A stretch of DNA of 64,000 bases from Calothrix parasitica NIES-267 (GCF_002368095.1 NZ_AP018227.1:1907359-1971358); one strand, 5' to 3'; counted from the first letter of the stretch, positions 55,126 to 63,507 are shown. A program made the numbers and translations. The notes: generated by a model from the letters alone, not told the origin.

Positions 55126-56769
55126 CTACTCACTGATAACTGTTTCTATCGCTTTTGCAGCATCGGGGGGAATTTCTGTGACTAAACGAAACGGAAAATC
55201 TTTGGTAGAAGCAATCTGAGCGTAATCTGCTGTAAGAAACACCTTATATTTATCAGCTTCTGGAGTTAGTTGAGCAGCAAAGGCTAAAACAATGGCTTTG
55301 ACGAATTTACGGATATCAGCTGCTTTTTCCCCGATTACTTCACCACCAGTTAAAGGAGTATTGGGTTTTCCTTTCTGACTAACTATAGCGCTGGGGTCTT
55401 TTACGCTCAGATGTGTTGCTCCAACTATACCAACCAACCATTTAGGTGAAGGAATTTTACCGAAACCGATTATTTGCTCGGTTAAAGCTGGGTTGGTTTT
55501 ATCGGCCGAACTTGCTAAAACTAAGGTGGGAACTTCTACCGATTCTAATCCTGTTTCACCGAACATTAACGAACTTGTGGGATTAAGAGCAACTATGCTT
55601 TTGACTCTTTCATCGCGTAATTGATAGATTTTTTCTGGTAATTCTTGTCCTACACATTGAAGTCCTTGTCCAAAACTTAAAATCGCTAAGTTACCCTGAC
55701 AGCGTTTTCTAAGACTTTCTGGTTGTAAACGCGCTCCAGCAATGGATAAAGCAGTTCCCCCACCAAAGGAATACCCTACAACCATTACTTTATCGGTCGC
55801 GAGTTTTCCTTGGAGAGGATTATCTCCTGTTTGATTAATCTTTTCTAATTCATCTATTACAAAACTAATATCTTGAGGACGTTCCAAAAACTCTTGCGGT
55901 TTTAAAAGTCTGGTTTTACCCTCGATTGCTGCATTCGTATTCGCTTCATTACTACCAGGATGCTCCAAAGCTGCAACTACAAAACCATAAGATGCAAGGT
56001 GTGAAGCTAAATAACGCAATTCGTTACGAACCGAACCCATACCGTGACTGAATACGATAACTGGTTTTTCTACACTCGCAGTATTCGACCAATATATATC
56101 AACGGGAAGAGTCCTATCTCGCTTGTCATCTTTTAAATTTAAATTGATTTCTTCAACTTCACTGCTTCCCGGTTGAGTAGCGTCTATTGGTAACGAAAGC
56201 TCCGGTTCCCGACTCGCTAATTGAGGTGCGATCGCACTCATAAATTGTTGAGTTTGCCAAAATGCTGTATTTAAACTTTTGAATACTCTAAATGCTTGAG
56301 ATAAATTAATTTCTAAACGCTGACCGGGATAAGCAAGAATAGAAGAAAGCAAAGAAAACCCGTCTTTTTCGCTAGCAGCTAATATTAAACTTTCTCTAAG
56401 CGCTTTTGCTCCAGCATCGTCTTCTCGCTGAATCACACTGGCCAAATCTTCCAAAATTGTTGAGCCGATTTGAGTATTTAATAAATTGCTCATAGCTGCA
56501 CCATTAATAGGAATTTTTGCTCTCAAAGCTCCCACAATCAAATCGCGCTGCTCTTTAGATAACTTACCAGTATAAGATTTGAAACTATCAGGAAATTCCC
56601 CTGTTTTCGCTACGTTTTTTAATTCAGTAATCGAAATAGATTCTGCAAACGCACCGTAACGAACTACTACGGTTTCTGCTGCCTGTAATGGTTTATTCAC
56701 CAACTGTCCAATCATCAACGTACAAAATAAACTTACAAATATTTTTAAACTTCTCCCACTATATTTCAT
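55126..56769 (-). CDS. Exported DUF1400 alpha/beta hydrolase
   Basis: A 547-residue protein with a signal peptide (about 1-31, ending LQAAE). Residues 33-160 match DUF1400 (VVVRYGAFAESISITELKNV, then IPINGAAMSNLLNTQIG), a domain found in cyanobacteria before PAF-acetylhydrolase-like folds. The hydrolase part has HGMGS (242-246) as oxyanion turn, nucleophile Ser334 in VGYSFGGG, and a late GATHLSV His. It is probably a periplasmic esterase or lipase; the substrate is unknown. It is divergent from the ArsR gene. Confidence 0.88.
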   Translation of the reverse strand: MKYSGRSLKIFVSLFCTLMIGQLVNKPLQAAETVVVRYGAFAESISITELKNVAKTGEFPDSFKSYTGKLSKEQRDLIVGALRAKIPINGAAMSNLLNTQIGSTILEDLASVIQREDDAGAKALRESLILAASEKDGFSLLSSILAYPGQRLEINLSQAFRVFKSLNTAFWQTQQFMSAIAPQLASREPELSLPIDATQPGSSEVEEINLNLKDDKRDRTLPVDIYWSNTASVEKPVIVFSHGMGSVRNELRYLASHLASYGFVVAALEHPGSNEANTNAAIEGKTRLLKPQEFLERPQDISFVIDELEKINQTGDNPLQGKLATDKVMVVGYSFGGGTALSIAGARLQPESLRKRCQGNLAILSFGQGLQCVGQELPEKIYQLRDERVKSIVALNPTSSLMFGETGLESVEVPTLVLASSADKTNPALTEQIIGFGKIPSPKWLVGIVGATHLSVKDPSAIVSQKGKPNTPLTGGEVIGEKAADIRKFVKAIVLAFAAQLTPEADKYKVFLTADYAQIASTKDFPFRLVTEIPPDAAKAIETVISE

Positions 56770-57119
56770 TTATATTTGTACCTTTGTTGATAATTACTTA
56801 CGTAAAAATACTGGCAAAATATTCAAATAATATAATCGTGAGATTTTAGTTTTAGCTTATTAATTCAATCCATGACAACAATATACAAAGCATCTATTTC
56901 GAGAACATAAATAGACAATAATTAATAAATCTTGTTCCACCCCTACATACAAAGATTCAGGAAAACTTAACATCTATAAACATTGACATTTAACCAAATC
57001 CTTAATTATCATAGTTAAGTAATCGCTTAAATACTTTTTGAGTAAATGCACGTATTTGCTTATGGAAAAAATTTAATAAATATTCTGTTTCCTACTCACT
57101 ACTCCCTTTCTCAATCAAC
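56770..57119. other. Divergent intergenic region, no gene seen
   Basis: AT-rich, 350 bp, between the hydrolase and ArsR 5' ends, and so should carry both promoters and any ArsR operator. I see no convincing 12-2-12 palindrome. Confidence 0.45.
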
Positions 57120-57440
57120 ATGAGCCGACAATCCGCGAGTGCAGATGTTTTTCAAGTGATTGCAGACCCAACCCGAAGAGCGATACTAGATTTATTGCTA
57201 AGGGGTGAACAACCTGTAAAGCAGCTAGCAGAACCTTTTGCAATGAGCTTACCAGCGATTTCTCAGCACTTACAAATACTGTGCGAGGCGAATTTAGTAG
57301 AAGTGCGTAAATCAGGTCGCCAGCGTTTGTATAAACTGAAGCCAGAACCATTAAAACAAGTGTCAGCTTGGATTGCTAATTATGAAGAATTTTGGCAAGA
57401 CAAGCTTGAAGCTCTCGGCAACTATTTGGAGGAAAATTGA
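57120..57440 (+). CDS. ArsR-type winged-helix repressor (SdpR-like)
   Basis: A 106-residue regulator. Residues 8-85 form the ArsR winged helix (VFQVIADPTRRAILDLLLRG, recognition helix MSLPAISQHLQIL, wing VEVRKSGRQRLYKL). The C-terminal extension has WIANYEEFWQDKLEALGNYL, as in members paired with SRPBCC proteins. No Cys metal site (CVC or similar) is present, so it probably does not sense metal. Its stop overlaps the next start (TGATG), meaning it is translationally coupled to the AHSA1 protein. It likely represses its own operon. Confidence 0.93.
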   Translation: MSRQSASADVFQVIADPTRRAILDLLLRGEQPVKQLAEPFAMSLPAISQHLQILCEANLVEVRKSGRQRLYKLKPEPLKQVSAWIANYEEFWQDKLEALGNYLEEN

Positions 57441-57922
57441 TGTTCGCGAAGTTAAACAAAGAAGTGTTTTACCCGCATCCACCAGAAAAAGTGTGGCAGG
57501 TAATAACTAACAGTCGTTCTTTAGCTGTGTGGTTAATGGAAAACGACTTCGAGCTGCGAGTTGGGTGTAAATTTTGTTTTTACAGTAAATCTTTACCGGG
57601 AATAGATACGAACATCAGGTGTGAAGTCATCGAAATCGACGAACCAAAGCGTCTGGTTTACACCTGGAAAGATTGCATGATGAGTCAGCCATCAATAGTT
57701 ACTTGGACTTTAAAAGCCGTTGAGGGTGGTACGCAGTTGAGTTTACAACATCGAATTAGAGAAACTGCTTTTACCGGTGCGAGAAATTCAGTTTATTCTC
57801 AAATGCAACCTGTAAACCTCAAACCATCTCGTAGTTTTATTCTGGAATCTTATTTTAACGGTGGATGGGAAGAAAAGCTTTGCAATCAACTCCCAGAAAT
57901 ATTGATTAAAACCACAATGTAG
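57440..57922 (+). CDS. SRPBCC/AHSA1-domain protein coupled to ArsR repressor
   Basis: A 160-residue protein from the ATG at 57440, which shares its A with the ArsR stop; GGAGG at 57428-57432 is the Shine-Dalgarno. It has the AHSA1-like START-fold pattern: EVFYPHPPEKVWQVITNSRSLAVWL at the start, a strand-rich core with EIDEPKRLVYTW and WTLKAVEGGTQLSLQHR, and a final helix GGWEEKLCNQLPEIL. Such proteins bind small hydrophobic ligands. ArsR-AHSA1 pairs are a common bacterial pattern in which the ligand-binding protein and the repressor respond to the same signal; the ligand is unknown. Confidence 0.87.
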   Translation: MFAKLNKEVFYPHPPEKVWQVITNSRSLAVWLMENDFELRVGCKFCFYSKSLPGIDTNIRCEVIEIDEPKRLVYTWKDCMMSQPSIVTWTLKAVEGGTQLSLQHRIRETAFTGARNSVYSQMQPVNLKPSRSFILESYFNGGWEEKLCNQLPEILIKTTM

Positions 57923-57946
57923 AGACGCGATATATCGCGTCTCTAC
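57919..57946. repeat. 28-bp perfect palindrome GTAGAGACGCGATA...
   Basis: A 14-bp arm and its exact complement with no loop spacer, overlapping the stop codon of the AHSA1 gene, followed by another half (CGCGTCTCTAC). Member of the GAGACG palindrome family. Confidence 0.85.
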
Positions 57947-57982
57947 ACGCGCGTCTCTACACAATTTACATATATCATCAAT

Positions 57983-58321
57983 ATGACAGAACAAAAATTC
58001 ATCAACACCAACAATCAACAGTGGGAAAAACTTCCCTCCTTTCCCGGTACAGAAATACTCCCACTATCCGAACCAGTTCCTCAAGGTTCAATTCATAAAT
58101 TACATATGAGCGCTGGTACGGTAATTCCAATTCATTCTCATCCATGCGACGAGTATGTTTATGTCCTTGAAGGAGCTATTGAAACGGTCGGAAGAGAGTG
58201 TAAAGCTGGAACCTTTTGGTTTACCCCTGCTAACACTAAAAACGGGCCTCACAAAGCGATTACAGATGTAGAGATTCTGACTATTCGTCTCGGTGAAATG
58301 GGGAAATTTGAAAACAGTTAA
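57983..58321 (+). CDS. Cupin domain protein
   Basis: A 112-residue single-domain cupin. Metal ligands are visible as His51, His53 and Glu57 in PIHSHPCDEYVYVLEG, and His90 in NGPHKAI. It resembles the ChrR-type anti-sigma cupin group, though it lacks a zinc-binding N-terminal domain. It could be a dioxygenase, isomerase or sensor; the sequence does not decide. It lies 60 bp after the ArsR-AHSA1 pair on the same strand with a palindrome between, so it may or may not be in the same transcript. Confidence 0.87.
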   Translation: MTEQKFINTNNQQWEKLPSFPGTEILPLSEPVPQGSIHKLHMSAGTVIPIHSHPCDEYVYVLEGAIETVGRECKAGTFWFTPANTKNGPHKAITDVEILTIRLGEMGKFENS

Positions 58322-58350
58322 TTATAAAGACAGCAAAACAAAAAGTAAAC

Positions 58351-58758
58351 ATGGTGATGATTATGAGTTCAAATCAACAATTTCTGCAAAATTTGTACGA
58401 CGCTTTTAACAACCGTGAAATTGAAACAATTATCTCGTTTATGCGCCCGGATGTGAAATGGGCCAACGGAGTGGAAGGGGGTTTTGTTTACGGACGGGAC
58501 GCAGTACGCGAATACTGGAGCAATCAATCTAAGGATATTCAAGTCGAGCTTGAGACCCTAAAATTCGAGACGGACGAAAAGAATCGAAACGTCGTTACCG
58601 TTCATCAAGTCATCAAAGATTTACAAGGTAATTTACTTGCAGATGCAACAATTCAGCAAATATTTACCATTGAAGATGGTTTGATTAGCCTTTACGAAAT
58701 TGGCGAAACTGAAACAATCCAAGAAATGATTCAAAAGGGGAGAACCTCTGAAAAATAA
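58351..58758 (+). CDS. NTF2/SnoaL-like protein
   Basis: A 135-residue protein (ATGs at 58351, 58357 and 58363 are all possible). The cone-shaped NTF2 fold is indicated by the opening helix FLQNLYDAFNNREIETIISFM, the RPDVKWANG strand, a GRDAVREYWSNQ helix and a last pair of strands (IQQIFTIEDGLISLYEIGE). Members bind or isomerise small molecules, with many roles. It lies 29 bp after the cupin gene, so the two are probably co-transcribed. Confidence 0.85.
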   Translation: MVMIMSSNQQFLQNLYDAFNNREIETIISFMRPDVKWANGVEGGFVYGRDAVREYWSNQSKDIQVELETLKFETDEKNRNVVTVHQVIKDLQGNLLADATIQQIFTIEDGLISLYEIGETETIQEMIQKGRTSEK

Positions 58759-58847
58759 TAGACATAGGCTGGGTTTCACTCCTTTCAAAAAAACCGGGTT
58801 TCTGATATTGGTGCAAAATTATCATTACAAAATAAAGCAATTCTCTA

Positions 58848-59867
58848 ATGAAAATTCTAATTATCGGTGGAACTAATTTTATTGGTCCTTCTGTTGTGCA
58901 TCAGCTTGTAATTATGGGACACGATGTAACTGTATTCCATCGCGGAAAAACGAAAGCTGATTTACCCGAAAACGTCCATCATATATTTGGAGAACGCTCT
59001 CAAATTCGAGATTATAAAAGCGAGTTTGAGAATCTTTCACCAGACGTTGTTGTAGACATGATTTGCTACACAGAATCGGAAGCACGGATGTTAATGGACG
59101 TATTTAAAGGTATTACGCAGCGCGTCGTGGCAATCAGCAGCATGGATGTATACCGGGCTTACTCCATTCTTTTAGGTAAGGAATCTGGTGTAGAAGAAGT
59201 TCCCTTAACAGAAGATTCTGCTTTACGTAGTTCGCTGTATCCTTTTAAAGATTTACCAATAAGACTGTGTGGTAAACCTGCTGATTACGACAAGATTCTG
59301 GTTGAAAAAGTTGTGATGTCATCTGAATTACCAGGAACAATTATTCGACTACCAATGGTGTATGGAGAAAACGACCCTTTAAACCGGATATCACCCTATT
59401 TAAAGCGTATGGATGATAGTCGAGATGCGATTATATTTTTAGATATGATTGCTAAGTGGAAAGCTTCTTACGGTTATGTCGAAAATATAGGATATGCAAT
59501 TGCTTTAGCTGTAACTAACGAAAAAGCAGCAGGTAGAATCTATCATGTAGCAGAACCAGAGACTCTTTCTGAAGGGGAGCGAGTAAGTAAAATTGGAGAA
59601 CTTGCAGGATGGAAAGGTAAAGTCGTTAGTTTACCTAAAGAGAAGTTTCCTGAAGATTGGAATTTACCTCTAAATTCAGAGCAAAATTGGTTTTTAGATT
59701 CCACTCGCATCCGTAAGGAATTAGGATATAGCGAAATTGTACCGATAGAAGAAGCTTTGAAGAGAACTATTGATTGGGAAAGACATCATCTATCTACTGA
59801 AATGCAGCAACTAGTAGCGCCATTTTTATTGGATTATGCAACAGAAGATGCCATCCTGAAGCGATAA
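58848..59867 (+). CDS. NAD-dependent epimerase/reductase-like protein (extended SDR)
   Basis: A 339-residue protein with the Rossmann signature GGTNFIG (8-14) at its N-terminus and VFHRGKTK at the end of the second strand. Catalytic region: AISSMDVYRAY, then ADYDKILVEKVV, in which the usual Tyr-x3-Lys pair is not spaced canonically. This is normal for the CSP41-like subgroup, so sugar epimerisation is not certain. A later block, YHVAEPETLSEGE, and C-terminal LDSTRIRKELGYSEIVPIEEAL fit this subgroup. It is the last gene in a five-gene same-strand run with ArsR, AHSA1, cupin and NTF2-like. Confidence 0.85.
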   Translation: MKILIIGGTNFIGPSVVHQLVIMGHDVTVFHRGKTKADLPENVHHIFGERSQIRDYKSEFENLSPDVVVDMICYTESEARMLMDVFKGITQRVVAISSMDVYRAYSILLGKESGVEEVPLTEDSALRSSLYPFKDLPIRLCGKPADYDKILVEKVVMSSELPGTIIRLPMVYGENDPLNRISPYLKRMDDSRDAIIFLDMIAKWKASYGYVENIGYAIALAVTNEKAAGRIYHVAEPETLSEGERVSKIGELAGWKGKVVSLPKEKFPEDWNLPLNSEQNWFLDSTRIRKELGYSEIVPIEEALKRTIDWERHHLSTEMQQLVAPFLLDYATEDAILKR

Positions 59868-59875
59868 CTAGTGTA

Positions 59876-59980
59876 GAGACGTAGCACTGCTACGTCTCCA
59901 TATCTTGGTTAACCAACGAATTCGTTTTGAGTAGTTCGTTTTTCCCTCAACTGTCGGGAGACGTAACACTGTTACGTCTC
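59876..59980. repeat. Two GAGACGT...ACGTCTC palindromes between convergent genes
   Basis: GAGACGTAGCA-C-TGCTACGTCTC (59876-59898) lies 8 bp after the epimerase stop and GAGACGTAACA-C-TGTTACGTCTC (59958-59980) lies 8 bp beyond the subtilase stop. Each has an 11-bp stem. They fill the convergent gap and may terminate both genes. Confidence 0.85.
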
Positions 59981-59988
59981 TACATTAG

Positions 59989-62067
59989 TTATTTCCCAGC
60001 CTTCCTCAACTGACGCTGTACCTCTTTAACAGCAGTATGAGCATTTACCAAACCATTACCAAACAAGTATTTCTCGATAGATACTCTTTGTGGAATTTGA
60101 CCCACTAACAACAGAATTTTGTATATCTCTCGTTCTTTTTTAGAAAGGGTAAGTCCATCGTAAGAAGCTGTCTTTTTGAGAATAGAAATAATCTCTTCGC
60201 GGCTTAATAGTCGTTGTTGGTCTTCCCCTTTCATCAACGCTATAACTCCTGCTACAACTGGTGATGCGAAAGAAGTTCCTTCAACTCGAATATATTTACC
60301 TCTGCTGTCGAGTGTTGTACCCCAGGGAGTTTTTGGTTTGAGGATAATTCCCTGCCAAAATCCATCGATTCCCGTACCTCCAGCGGTCAAAATCCCACCC
60401 CGATTGCCAACTTTTTCGATGGAAGTATCTCCACCAGGAGCTACCATCGTCAATCCATTACCAAAATTACTGTAAGGTGCGCGATTTCCATTTATATTTG
60501 TCGCTCCAACTGAAATCACTCCTTTAACAGAAGAGGGAAAACCGACTTCAAAATTTCGTTCGTTACCAGCAGCAGCAACAATTACTAAATTAGGACTCTT
60601 ACGATGAGCGCGGATAATTGCATTTTTGATATCAACACTGGGTAAATACCCCGCGAAACTCATATTAATGACATCTGCACCTCTCGCGACTGCATAGTCA
60701 ATTCCCTCCACAATATGAGAGATTTTGCATCCGCTCTTACACACTGTGACAGGTAAAATTTGAGCATTGGGAGCAACACCAACCACCCCTAATGCATCTT
60801 CAGAACGTGCTGCTATTATTCCACTTACCCAAGTACCGTGAAACAAGCTCGCTATATCCCTGCGGATACTATCGCGTAATTTTTGAGCAATTTGTTTTCG
60901 ATTGTAAAGAGGATTATTTCTCTTGACACTCAAAGCATAATACTTGTACTTCTCCAGCAATGTATCGTCAGATAGCGTAAAAGTATCCTGGAAAATTGGA
61001 CGAAGTACCGCAAGCTCCTGTTCGCTGACGCGAGTATCTGCATCATCATCAACGAAATCCCAGCCATGCTGTTCGTTTTTAAGCTTACCTTTTTCTTTCT
61101 TCCCAACAGCGTAAATATTACCAATCAAGTCCGGATGGTCCCACTGGATAAAATCATCTAAAACCGCAACCAAAACTCCTTGTCCAGCTTTGGAATTCTG
61201 CCAAGCTTTTTGAGCGCGAACATCAGTACGTTTTAGGAAAGAGTCAGATTTATACAAACCTTTGCTCAAACATTTATCAACATCATCCGAAAATTTTTTC
61301 AAACAAACTTTCAGAGGATTACTGTTGATATGCCATTGTTGAGTAAGTAGATTATCACTTTCTTCTTCTTGGGATTGGTTGACAGTTGCTTTTGCTTTTC
61401 TAGAAAAAAAATTACTTCTTTGTTGAATAAAATTAGGTGTTGCTGTTTTTACTCCTTTAACTCGATAAAGTTGATTTGCGACTTTAAGAATATCCGTTCC
61501 AGATGCAGTTTTAGATTTAACTACATAGCGGTTTTTACTGAATCGTAAAGGACGGATAACTTCTAGATTATGTTTTTGTAGAATTACCTGTTGTTCGCTC
61601 GACGAAAGTTGCTCCTCAAAACTGACAACAATTTCATTAGGTAGTATTATTTTTTCACTATGCTTTTGCCTATAAACTACGGGTAAAGTAGTATCTATAT
61701 AAGCTTTTTGACTCAAACGCAATTGCATTATAGTAGATTTATTACTACTAGAAGCTATTTTCATTAAGGCATAATGCTTACCCAAAGGCTCAACTTCTAT
61801 ATCAGATGCATTTGTATTGCGTCGAAAATCTTGTTGAAGTTTCAAATATAAAGGTAAAAAAGCACTGCGTGTAGCTTCAGGTTTAAAAGCAACCGCAATT
61901 ACATCATTTCGCTGCTTCAGAGGAATTTTTTTGTCATAATAACGATAAAACAGTTCTTCTTGTATTTCAAACTGTTTTACAACCGAATTTTCTGCTCTTG
62001 AATGTAAGTTACCTATTAGCACCCATAAACCGCTCGTCAAGAGAATACCGAACAACAAACGCTTCAT
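59989..62067 (-). CDS. Exported subtilisin-like (S8) protease
   Basis: A 692-residue protein from the ATG at 62067, with GAGG upstream; an earlier in-frame start 39 bp upstream is less likely. Residues 1-25 are a signal peptide. Residues 30-290 are a long N-terminal region, probably a propeptide with two ferredoxin-like halves (RPLRFSKNRYVVK). The protease domain follows with Asp304 (VAVLDD), His410 (HGTWVSG), oxyanion Asn502 (AAAGNE) and Ser599 (GTSFASPVVAG), so the triad is complete. The roughly 105 residues between Asp and His exceed the usual 30-40, indicating an insertion (about 340-400). It should act outside the cytoplasm. Confidence 0.93.
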   Translation of the reverse strand: MKRLLFGILLTSGLWVLIGNLHSRAENSVVKQFEIQEELFYRYYDKKIPLKQRNDVIAVAFKPEATRSAFLPLYLKLQQDFRRNTNASDIEVEPLGKHYALMKIASSSNKSTIMQLRLSQKAYIDTTLPVVYRQKHSEKIILPNEIVVSFEEQLSSSEQQVILQKHNLEVIRPLRFSKNRYVVKSKTASGTDILKVANQLYRVKGVKTATPNFIQQRSNFFSRKAKATVNQSQEEESDNLLTQQWHINSNPLKVCLKKFSDDVDKCLSKGLYKSDSFLKRTDVRAQKAWQNSKAGQGVLVAVLDDFIQWDHPDLIGNIYAVGKKEKGKLKNEQHGWDFVDDDADTRVSEQELAVLRPIFQDTFTLSDDTLLEKYKYYALSVKRNNPLYNRKQIAQKLRDSIRRDIASLFHGTWVSGIIAARSEDALGVVGVAPNAQILPVTVCKSGCKISHIVEGIDYAVARGADVINMSFAGYLPSVDIKNAIIRAHRKSPNLVIVAAAGNERNFEVGFPSSVKGVISVGATNINGNRAPYSNFGNGLTMVAPGGDTSIEKVGNRGGILTAGGTGIDGFWQGIILKPKTPWGTTLDSRGKYIRVEGTSFASPVVAGVIALMKGEDQQRLLSREEIISILKKTASYDGLTLSKKEREIYKILLLVGQIPQRVSIEKYLFGNGLVNAHTAVKEVQRQLRKAGK

Positions 62068-62589
62068 AGTACGGCTACCTCGCAGATGGGTTTTAAGTAC
62101 AAGCAATTAGTAACAAAAAGTACTTGTAATTCTAAAATATCTTGTTTAATCAGATATTGTCTGCTATCAAAAACACAACCATTAATATATTTGTTTTGAT
62201 TTTTTAAGAGGTAATAAATAATAGGAAAAATTGAATAAAAATAAAAATTATTTTTCAAAATTAATCATGCTTTAGCCTAATAGCATAAGTTTTATTAATT
62301 CTCTTAAGTAAGTAGGTCAAATTAAATATAAAACCTCACCCTCAATCCCTCTCCCGCAGTTGCTTCAACGGAGGGAACCTCCGCAACGCACTGCTCTCCT
62401 TATTAAGGAGAGGGAAGACGGAGACAGAGTGAGGTCTTATCTTATATTTAATTACGTCTACCTACTTACTTACTTATACTCACTACTCTCTACTCTCTGA
62501 AAAAAATAAATAACCCTGTGGAGGTACTTTCAATTGGGAATAATTTCTTGTAGCATTCAAGACGTATAATCTCTATAGGTAAAATTCCC
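62068..62589. other. Divergent intergenic region with a MITE-like element
   Basis: No credible gene. It should hold promoters for the subtilase and the L,D-transpeptidase. The middle is occupied by an imperfect inverted-repeat element at 62306-62471. Confidence 0.55.
62306..62471. mobile_element. MITE-like element with AAGTAAGTAGG ends around a CCTCACCC/AAGGAGAGGG core
   Basis: It starts AAGTAAGTAGG and ends CCTACTTACTT (exact 11-bp inverted repeat). The homology continues inward through AATTAAATATAA and CCTCAC on the left and GTGAGG and TTATATTTAATT on the right. The core (62334-62434) is the CCTCACCC...CCCTCTCC...AAGGAGAGGG element seen at 381 and 10966. Confidence 0.65.
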
Positions 62590-63225
62590 ATGGCAGAAAC
62601 TTATATATCAAAAGTCAACGTTGACTTATGGAAGCAAGAACTGACCCTCGAATGGACGGGGACAAATGCAGCATCACAGCAGAAAGGTCCTTTTCACTGC
62701 ACTCCTGGTGCGGGTATTTCTGGTGTCAATTGCGATAATATTGCAACCAGTCAAAAAGCAGGCACAGATTGCACTCCAAAAGGTGAATTCCCCGTGCTTT
62801 GGAGAGACCGTAAGTTTACTGAGTATCCAGAAGCGGAATGGGTAACGCGTTTTCAAGATGCTAACCGGGGAATTGCTCTTCACTACTATCCACGGGTTCC
62901 CGAGTATCCTAGCTCCCACGGATGCGTTCGTATCCAAAGTTTAGCAGCAGCAAAGCTAATTCACGATAAGTCAAAGAATGGGAAAACAATTGTTAAAGTA
63001 CATGGAGAATTAAGACCGAATTTTAATAATACTTTAAGACGTGGTGCTACTGGTGAAGATGTCAAAAAGATGCAGCGTCAGCTAAGTAATAAAGGATATA
63101 CATTGACTATTGATGGCGATTTTGGTCCAGGAACCGAAGCTAAAGTTAAACAGTTTCAAAGGGATAAAAGACTTGTATCCGACGGAATATGCGGACTTCA
63201 GACATACGGAGCGCTTTTTGCTTAA
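62590..63225 (+). CDS. L,D-transpeptidase (YkuD) with peptidoglycan-binding domain
   Basis: A 211-residue protein. Residues 5-140 are a YkuD-type catalytic domain with IALHYY (His98) and the SHGCVRI motif (His110, Cys112 nucleophile, Arg114). Residues 148-210 form a PG_binding_1 domain (LRRGATGEDVKKMQRQLSNKG, then DGDFGPGTEAKVKQFQRD). No signal peptide is visible at the N-terminus, which is odd for a cell-wall enzyme; an upstream start was not found. The pair of domains would form 3-3 cross-links or attach proteins to peptidoglycan. Alternatively, it may enter the periplasm by another route. Confidence 0.9.
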   Translation: MAETYISKVNVDLWKQELTLEWTGTNAASQQKGPFHCTPGAGISGVNCDNIATSQKAGTDCTPKGEFPVLWRDRKFTEYPEAEWVTRFQDANRGIALHYYPRVPEYPSSHGCVRIQSLAAAKLIHDKSKNGKTIVKVHGELRPNFNNTLRRGATGEDVKKMQRQLSNKGYTLTIDGDFGPGTEAKVKQFQRDKRLVSDGICGLQTYGALFA

Positions 63226-63247
63226 TAGTTTTATGGTTGATTAAGAA

Positions 63248-63275
63248 GCGATACGCATTTGTGTATCGCTTTTTA
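63248..63275 (+). terminator. Intrinsic terminator of the L,D-transpeptidase gene
   Basis: Arms GCGATACG and TGTATCGC pair over 7-8 bp with a short loop and are followed directly by TTTTT. It lies about 25 bp after the stop codon. Confidence 0.7.
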
Positions 63276-63464
63276 TTCGTCATCAAACGATACGCAAGGA
63301 CTATCAACTTCATGGGTTGGTTGAAAGGAATTACAGAAAATTACAGTAGAACAATTTACCCCCGATTCTTCTGGGTGAGTGCATTGCAATTTATTATTCA
63401 ATAATTTATTATCCAACAATGAATGAAAAGCACAGTCATTGCAAATAGTTTTAGATTCCGACAT
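63273..63464 (-). CDS. Small Cys-rich (zinc-ribbon-like) protein
   Basis: A 63-residue frame with AAGG seven bases before its ATG. It has CNDC near the start (Cys8, Cys11), then QCTHPE (Cys28), NCSTVIFCNSFQP (Cys38, Cys44) and Cys57. The spacing CxxC...CxHP...FCxxF resembles small cyanobacterial zinc-ribbon proteins with a terminal CNxF. No function can be named. It is convergent with the L,D-transpeptidase and divergent from the acetyltransferase. Being short, it could be a chance frame, but the Shine-Dalgarno and Cys pattern argue for a real gene. Confidence 0.6.
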   Translation of the reverse strand: MSESKTICNDCAFHSLLDNKLLNNKLQCTHPEESGVNCSTVIFCNSFQPTHEVDSPCVSFDDE

Positions 63465-63507
63465 AAAATGACCTTGGGATTAAAATATCCGAAAGGGAGA
63501 AATAAAA

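Larger units (their letters stand above)
63226..63507. other. Gap containing one small Cys-rich minus-strand gene
   Basis: An inverted repeat, GCGATACGCATTTGTGTATCGC (first arm 63248-63255, second 63262-63269), followed by TTTTTATTCG, looks like the intrinsic terminator of the L,D-transpeptidase gene. Confidence 0.6.

Noticed and set aside
62064-62258. Minus-strand frame of 64 codons upstream of the subtilase
   Set aside because: It overlaps the subtilase start in another frame, is AT-driven in composition and has no ribosome binding site.
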